DNA of 8,822 nucleotides from CAZFBR01 sp035353495 [NCBI: uncultured bacterium] (GTDB lineage: Bacteria; DAOPZR01): contig CAZFBR010000146.1 in assembly GCA_964517215.1 (NCBI GenBank), positions 1 through 8,822 of the forward strand, read 5' to 3'. The notes under the pieces were generated by a model. The model was not told the origin of the DNA, ran no database searches, and saw nothing but the letters and a program-made list of their open reading frames with translations. How positions within the stretch are numbered: the first letter of the stretch is position 1; each line of letters starts with the position of its first letter. Below are positions 5,222 through 8,822 of this stretch, in pieces. Position numbers and translations under genes: made by a program.

Positions 5222-6508
5222 ATGATGCGCAAGGGATGGCTTCCCGCGATCCTGGCGCTGGCCCTGGCGTTGCGTTTCGCCGGGCTGGGACACTGGTCGC
5301 TGTGGAACGATGAAGTCGCCACCGTGCAGGAGGCGCGCGCGCTGTTCAGTTATGGCGGTGCCCAGCGTTACCCGATCAACTACCTGCTGACCGCCGCCAC
5401 CTTCACCCTGCTCGGCGACAATGCCTTTACCGCGCGCCTGCTGCCGGCGCTGTGGGGGACCGCAACGGTGGCGGCGGTGTATCTGCTGGGTGGATATCTC
5501 GCCGGGCGGACCACGGCGGTGCTGGCGGCACTGGTCCTGGCGCTGCATCCGTATCATATCTTCTGGTCGCAGAATGCGCGGCACTATGCGCTGCTGGTCC
5601 TGCTCCTGACCCTGTTTCTCTATTGCGTCTATCGCGCCCGGCGCGAAGACCGCCCGCTGGGGGTGGGCTGGCTGCTGTTTCTGCTCGCGGCATTGACCCA
5701 CACCACAGCCGTGCTGGCATTGCCGGCGATCTTGCTTTTGAAATGGCATCGCGTGCGCCGGCTGTTCCCGCTGCTGGTTGCGATTATCGTGGTCACGGTG
5801 CTGGCCTGTTTCCTGTGGGAACCGCTGCGCACGGTGACGGTTGACCGCCTGCGGGCGGGACGCTCGTGGGGCGGCGACGCGGTGCATGTTCTGGCAGCAT
5901 TCGTTTACTATTTTAATCCCGCCCTGCTGGTGCTGGCCTGGTATGGATGGAAACAGGTGCCTGACTGTCGCAGCCACAAACTTGCCTTGTGGGTGGCGAT
6001 CCCCGTCGCGGCGCTGTTGCTGGCGAGTTTCTTTGGCGATGTCAACACGGCGTATGCGCTGTTTGCACTGCCGGTAGTGATTATCTTGGCGGCGGCCGGT
6101 GTGGCCCAGTCGGCATGGCGCGGCCGGCTGGGCATACTGATGCTGCTCGCACTCGTGCCGCAATTGTGGTGGTATTACCAGAGTTACGGGCAGCGGCCGC
6201 GGTACCGCGAAGCGGCGCGATTTATCGTCAATCACCAGCGGCAGACGGGGGTGGCGCGGACGACAATGACCTCGCTGCCGCGCACCATGCCGCATTATCT
6301 GGCCACGCCGGTGCTGGGTATCAGCGCCGATGCGCGGCTGCTGAACGGGGTGTATGTGCTGCAGGACTACGATTTCAATTACCTCGACCCGGACGGTCGG
6401 GTGCGCGGTATTCTGCAGGCGCGCGGACTGCAATTGGCCAGTTTCCGGTCCGTAACTCCGGTCCGTGACTACACGCTGACGCTGTGGTATCTGCCCCCCA
6501 AGGATTGA
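5222..6508 (+). CDS. GT39-like integral membrane glycosyltransferase (PMT_2/ArnT type)
   Basis: A 428-residue multi-pass membrane protein with about eight or nine predicted hydrophobic segments in the first 320 residues and a soluble C-terminal tail. The N-terminal loop holds LWNDE (27-31), where Asp30-Glu31 match the acidic catalytic pair of this GT-C fold. The motif HPYHIFWSQNARHYAL (109-124) matches the conserved P-x-H-x-x-x-S-Q-x-x-R-x-Y segment of GT39/ArnT-like proteins. Such enzymes take a sugar from a polyprenyl-phosphate donor and transfer it outside the cytoplasm to lipid, glycan or protein. It follows the GT2 gene by 15 bp, and the GT2 product would be its natural donor (inference). 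GGGGAG (5208-5213) lies 8 nt before the chosen ATG; the next codon is also ATG. It is somewhat shorter than ArnT (about 550 residues), mainly through a short C-terminal domain. The acceptor is unknown. Confidence 0.88.
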   Translation: MMRKGWLPAILALALALRFAGLGHWSLWNDEVATVQEARALFSYGGAQRYPINYLLTAATFTLLGDNAFTARLLPALWGTATVAAVYLLGGYLAGRTTAVLAALVLALHPYHIFWSQNARHYALLVLLLTLFLYCVYRARREDRPLGVGWLLFLLAALTHTTAVLALPAILLLKWHRVRRLFPLLVAIIVVTVLACFLWEPLRTVTVDRLRAGRSWGGDAVHVLAAFVYYFNPALLVLAWYGWKQVPDCRSHKLALWVAIPVAALLLASFFGDVNTAYALFALPVVIILAAAGVAQSAWRGRLGILMLLALVPQLWWYYQSYGQRPRYREAARFIVNHQRQTGVARTTMTSLPRTMPHYLATPVLGISADARLLNGVYVLQDYDFNYLDPDGRVRGILQARGLQLASFRSVTPVRDYTLTLWYLPPKD

Positions 6509-6512
6509 ATGC

Positions 6513-6872
6513 ATGACGCGCAAACGGCAGGAGTTGTGTGGCGGTGCGCGGCATTCTGCCCGCGCCAGGGTACAGGCAGTGGCGGGTGCTTGCGGGCCAT
6601 GCTGGTTGGAAGTTGGCTTTCGTTCCCGCCGTGAATTGGCTGGCTTGATCGAAACACTGCAGGCGCTGCTTGTCAATTTCGATGATCCGCATGCTCATGT
6701 TCATTGCGGTGATCGTCGGCGACGCGGGCCTGGCGGAACGCTTACTGATACGGAGATTTTTTTTTTTGCGGGCGAATGTATGCCCGACAACCGGATGTGC
6801 GTGCAGCCCGACACGCCGGGACGCTGCGGGCAGCGCAACGGCTGCGGTGTTGTGATTGATGCTGTTCTTTGA
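6513..6872 (+). CDS. Doubtful small ORF with an 11-T run between glycosyltransferase genes
   Basis: This is the only long + strand frame in the 350-bp gap between two cluster genes. In favour: AAGGA (6500-6504) lies 8 nt before the ATG, the start is 4 bp after the GT39 stop, and the stop overlaps the next gene by 14 bp. Against: the 119-residue product matches no family I know, is rich in Arg, Gly and Cys, and loses any plausible protein character after the T11 run at 6757-6767, which encodes Ile-Phe-Phe-Phe. The stretch Glu-Leu-Ala-Gly-Leu-Ile-Glu-Thr-Leu (about residues 40-48) looks the most protein-like. With one extra T the frame would instead end at 6859 in a TGATG junction. Other short frames in the gap are equally unconvincing, including GTG 6538-6648 (36 aa) with AGGAG before it. 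The gap may be a degraded gene or non-coding. Confidence 0.25.
   Translation: MTRKRQELCGGARHSARARVQAVAGACGPCWLEVGFRSRRELAGLIETLQALLVNFDDPHAHVHCGDRRRRGPGGTLTDTEIFFFAGECMPDNRMCVQPDTPGRCGQRNGCGVVIDAVL
6757..6767 (+). repeat. T11 homopolymer run
   Basis: Eleven consecutive T residues in otherwise very GC-rich DNA. No strong hairpin precedes the run, so it does not look like a terminator. A 5-bp inverted repeat, CGGGC (6769-6773) / GCCCG (6782-6786), lies immediately after it. Runs of this length are prone to polymerase slippage, length mutation and sequencing error. Confidence 0.9.
6822..6835. repeat. Short inverted repeat before the GT4 gene
   Basis: CGCTGC (6822-6827) and GCAGCG (6830-6835) form a perfect 6-base inverted repeat around GG, ending 23 bp before the GT4 start. 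It could form a small hairpin in the mRNA; no function is apparent. Confidence 0.3.
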
Positions 6873-7866
6873 TGCGACGGCGCTGGGGGAGGAAACGGGC
6901 GGCTATGCCCGTTATACCGAACGGCTGATCGCGCCGCTGGCGGCGCGCGTGCCGCTGACGCTGCTGCATCGTCCCCAGTTTGCGCCGCCGGCGGGGATTG
7001 CCGCCCGGTGTTCGCCGTATCGCAAGCGGCTGCTGACGGAGCTGCTGTGGCTGCCGCGGGCGGCACGGGCGGCGACGGTGCTGCACATTCCCGCCTATGC
7101 CGGGCCGGTGGTCGGACTCAACTACCGGCAGGCGGTGCTGACGCTGCATGACGCGACCCAATGGCATGGCAGCACGGGTTCCGCCCGCGATGCGCTGTAC
7201 TGGCGCACGGTGCTGCCGCGCACGCTGCAGCGGGTGCGGCGGATTGTGACTGATTCCCATGCGGCGGCGGCGGCGATCGCCGCGCATGACCGGTCGCTGA
7301 CCATCAAGCTGCGCGTGGTCTATCCCGGGGTCGACGAACTGCCGGTCGGCGCATTGCCGCCCGGTGTGCCGGACGAACCGTTTGTGCTCATGGTCGGCAT
7401 TCAACCAGTCCGCAAGCGGGCTGCCCTGGCGGTGCGGATTGCCGCCTGCCTGCCGGAGGTCCCGTTCGTGTTTGCCGGACGCGGCGCGTTGCCGCCCGCC
7501 GGCAACAACTGCCGGCAGGTTGGCGAGGTTACTGACGCCCAGCTGGGCGCATTGTATCGCCGTGCCGCGCTGCTGCTCTACCCCTCAGCGGAGGAGGGCT
7601 TTGGCTTGCCGCCGCTGGAGGCGCACCTGTGCGGGTGTGCGGTGGTGGCGGCCCCGTCGGCGGCGGTGCGCGAGGTGGCGGGCGAGGCCTGCCGGTTTGT
7701 CGAGAGCGCTGATCCGGCGGTCTGGGCAGACGCACTGCGTGAACTGCTGGCTGACGGGCAGGCGCGTCGCGAACGTGCTGCACGGGGGGCGGTGCGGGCG
7801 CGCGAATTCACCTGGGATGCGGCGGCGGAGGCGCTGGTGGCCGTCTATCGCGAATGCGGATTGTGA
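6859..7866 (+). CDS. GT4-family glycosyltransferase
   Basis: A 335-residue cytoplasmic GT-B fold glycosyltransferase of the GT4 (Glycos_transf_1) family. The N-terminal acceptor domain starts FFDATALGEETGGYARYT (3-20), with the Gly-Gly-x-x-Arg-Tyr motif common in this group, and contains TLHDATQWH (95-103), Ser133 before a helix, and VYPGVDE (154-160), which opens the C-terminal domain. The donor site is YPSAEEGFGLPPLEA (241-255), where Glu246 and Glu254 form the E-x7-E motif. The family retains the sugar anomer and usually uses UDP-, GDP- or ADP-sugars; the specific sugar is not readable. An in-frame TGA at 6853-6855 limits the start to TTG 6856 or ATG 6859; ATG is preferred and fits the family N-terminus. 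There is no clear ribosome binding site, which suggests coupling to upstream translation. The next gene starts 11 bp after its stop. Confidence 0.92.
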   Translation: MLFFDATALGEETGGYARYTERLIAPLAARVPLTLLHRPQFAPPAGIAARCSPYRKRLLTELLWLPRAARAATVLHIPAYAGPVVGLNYRQAVLTLHDATQWHGSTGSARDALYWRTVLPRTLQRVRRIVTDSHAAAAAIAAHDRSLTIKLRVVYPGVDELPVGALPPGVPDEPFVLMVGIQPVRKRAALAVRIAACLPEVPFVFAGRGALPPAGNNCRQVGEVTDAQLGALYRRAALLLYPSAEEGFGLPPLEAHLCGCAVVAAPSAAVREVAGEACRFVESADPAVWADALRELLADGQARRERAARGAVRAREFTWDAAAEALVAVYRECGL

Positions 7867-7877
7867 CCGGCGCGGGG

Positions 7878-8822
7878 ATGAAGATACTCTGGCTGGCGCC
7901 CGCGCTGCCCTGGCCGCTGCACAGCGGGGAGAAGCTGCGCAGCTATCATCTGGCACGGCAGCTGGCGCGGGACTGCCGGATCACCATGCTGGCCCCGGGC
8001 GGCAACTATGCCGCCGCCCGGGCGCTGGCTGATGCGGGGATCGCGGTACTGCGCGCCGGCCGGCGGCTGCCGGCCCCGATGGCAATTGCTGCGGGGATGC
8101 ACCGCGGCCTGCCGGCCACGGTGGCGCGCTATTCCGGCAACGCGCTGCGGCAGGCGGTGCGTGTGCTGCGGCAGCGGGAGCAGTTCGACCTGATCTATCT
8201 TGACCACCTGCAGATGACCGGGATGATGGAGGAATGTGCGGGGGTGCCGCTCTGGCTGGATGAGCACAACCTCGAATGCCGCCTCTGGCAGCGCTATGCC
8301 GACGAGCGCGGCGGCCTGTGGCGCAGGCAGGCGCGGCAGGTGCGGGCGTGGGAGCAGCAGTTGCTGCCGCGGGTTGCCGGGGTTTCTTTTACTTCCGAGA
8401 ACGACCAACTACAGGCACTGGCGCTGGCCCCGGCGGGCCGGTACGCGGTTGTGCCGAATGCCGCGGATGTTGCGTTCTGGCAGGCGACGCCGCGGACACC
8501 CCAACGGGAACTGCTGCTGACCGGGTCGCTGGATTGGCCGCCCAACCGCGACGGGATTATCTGGTTCATTGACGAGGTATGGCCGCAACTGCGTGGTCTG
8601 GCGGTGGGGGCGCGCGTGGTGGGCAGCCGTCCGCCGGACCGGTTTGTGGAACGGTGTGCGGCGGCGGGGATTGCGGTGGACGCTGATGTGCCGTCGCTGC
8701 AGCCGTATTATGCGCGCGCGCTGGCGGTGGTGGCGCCGCTGCTGGTCGGCGGCGGCATGCGATTCAAGGTGGTCGAGGCGTTTGCTGTCGGTGTGCCGTT
8801 GGTGGCGACGACACTAACAGTT
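7878..8822 (+). CDS. GT4-like glycosyltransferase with GGGxRxK donor loop (3' partial)
   Basis: The frame is open to the right edge; the first 315 residues are visible. It is a GT-B glycosyltransferase: the start MKILWLAPALPWPLHSGEKLR has the Gly loop and first strand of the acceptor domain; DLIYLDHLQM (104-113) and LWLDEHNLECRLWQRY (125-140) match the Asp-His and Asp-Glu-His-Asn signatures of a GT4 subgroup; TGSLDWPPNRDGIIWF (215-230) opens the donor domain; GGGMRFKVVEAF (291-302) is the nucleotide-sugar loop. This subgroup has GGGxRxK before the second glutamate (Glu300) instead of a full E-x7-E. The start is set by the family N-terminus; only a weak GGGG lies directly before it. It is 11 bp after the previous gene, in the same operon. 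About 50-100 residues are probably missing at the C terminus. The sugar and acceptor are unknown. Confidence 0.9.
   Translation, partial: MKILWLAPALPWPLHSGEKLRSYHLARQLARDCRITMLAPGGNYAAARALADAGIAVLRAGRRLPAPMAIAAGMHRGLPATVARYSGNALRQAVRVLRQREQFDLIYLDHLQMTGMMEECAGVPLWLDEHNLECRLWQRYADERGGLWRRQARQVRAWEQQLLPRVAGVSFTSENDQLQALALAPAGRYAVVPNAADVAFWQATPRTPQRELLLTGSLDWPPNRDGIIWFIDEVWPQLRGLAVGARVVGSRPPDRFVERCAAAGIAVDADVPSLQPYYARALAVVAPLLVGGGMRFKVVEAFAVGVPLVATTLTV

Noticed and set aside
4265-6676. 803-residue open frame on the minus strand
   Set aside because: It lies antisense to two well-supported glycosyltransferase genes, is rich in Gln, Arg, His and Pro with no domain motifs, and is the usual by-product of high GC on the opposite strand.
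6670-6698. TTGTCA-17-GCTCAT as an internal promoter for the GT4 genes
   Set aside because: The -10 match is poor and the position is arbitrary; there is not enough support to annotate it.
6757-6786. T11 run as a terminator inside the cluster
   Set aside because: No adequate GC-rich stem precedes the run on the + strand; the only hairpin lies after it, and on the minus strand the run would be A residues.
1-8822. tRNA, rRNA, CRISPR, insertion-sequence or defence-system genes
   Set aside because: No cloverleaf, regular direct-repeat array, transposase, terminal inverted-repeat pair or defence-type domain was seen on either strand.

Overview
This window is GC-rich bacterial chromosomal DNA with every credible gene on the + strand. 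A Gram-negative is indicated by a signal-peptide beta-barrel protein that ends in Tyr-Arg-Phe. A small four-cysteine [4Fe-4S] ferredoxin hints at anaerobic metabolism. Promoters look sigma70-like and terminators are classical. I cannot name the taxon from the sequence; a PVC-group or similar anaerobic Gram-negative is a guess.

Layout: (1) 3-539 is the 3' end of a WG-repeat protein cut by the window edge. (2) 614-1405 is an outer-membrane beta-barrel protein with its own promoter, a perfect inverted repeat near its predicted transcription start, and a strong terminator at 1425-1453. (3) 1406-1675 is a structured intergenic region ending in the ferredoxin promoter. (4) 1676-3252 holds the ferredoxin and a phosphomannomutase/phosphoglucomutase, probably one transcript, ending in a strong terminator at 3266-3300. 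(5) 3351 to the window end is a tightly packed glycan cluster: ROK sugar kinase, GT2 polyprenyl-phosphate glycosyltransferase, GT39-like membrane glycosyltransferase, a doubtful small ORF region (6509-6858) with an 11-T run, a GT4 glycosyltransferase, and a second GT4-like glycosyltransferase running off the 3' edge.

How they fit together (inference): the ROK kinase could make a hexose-6-phosphate and the mutase could convert it to hexose-1-phosphate for nucleotide-sugar synthesis. The GT2 enzyme would load a sugar onto a polyprenyl phosphate, the GT39-like enzyme would use that lipid-linked sugar on the far side of the membrane, and the two GT4 enzymes would add further sugars in the cytoplasm. 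The acceptor (surface polysaccharide, lipid or protein) is not shown by the sequence.

No RNA genes, CRISPR array, insertion sequence or phage genes were seen. The most unusual signals are a 13-bp palindromic box shared, with one mismatch, by the regions upstream of the barrel gene and the mutase gene; the T11 run, where one added T would make a 115-aa frame ending exactly in a TGATG junction with the next gene; and a promoter placed so close to the kinase ATG that its mRNA may be leaderless.
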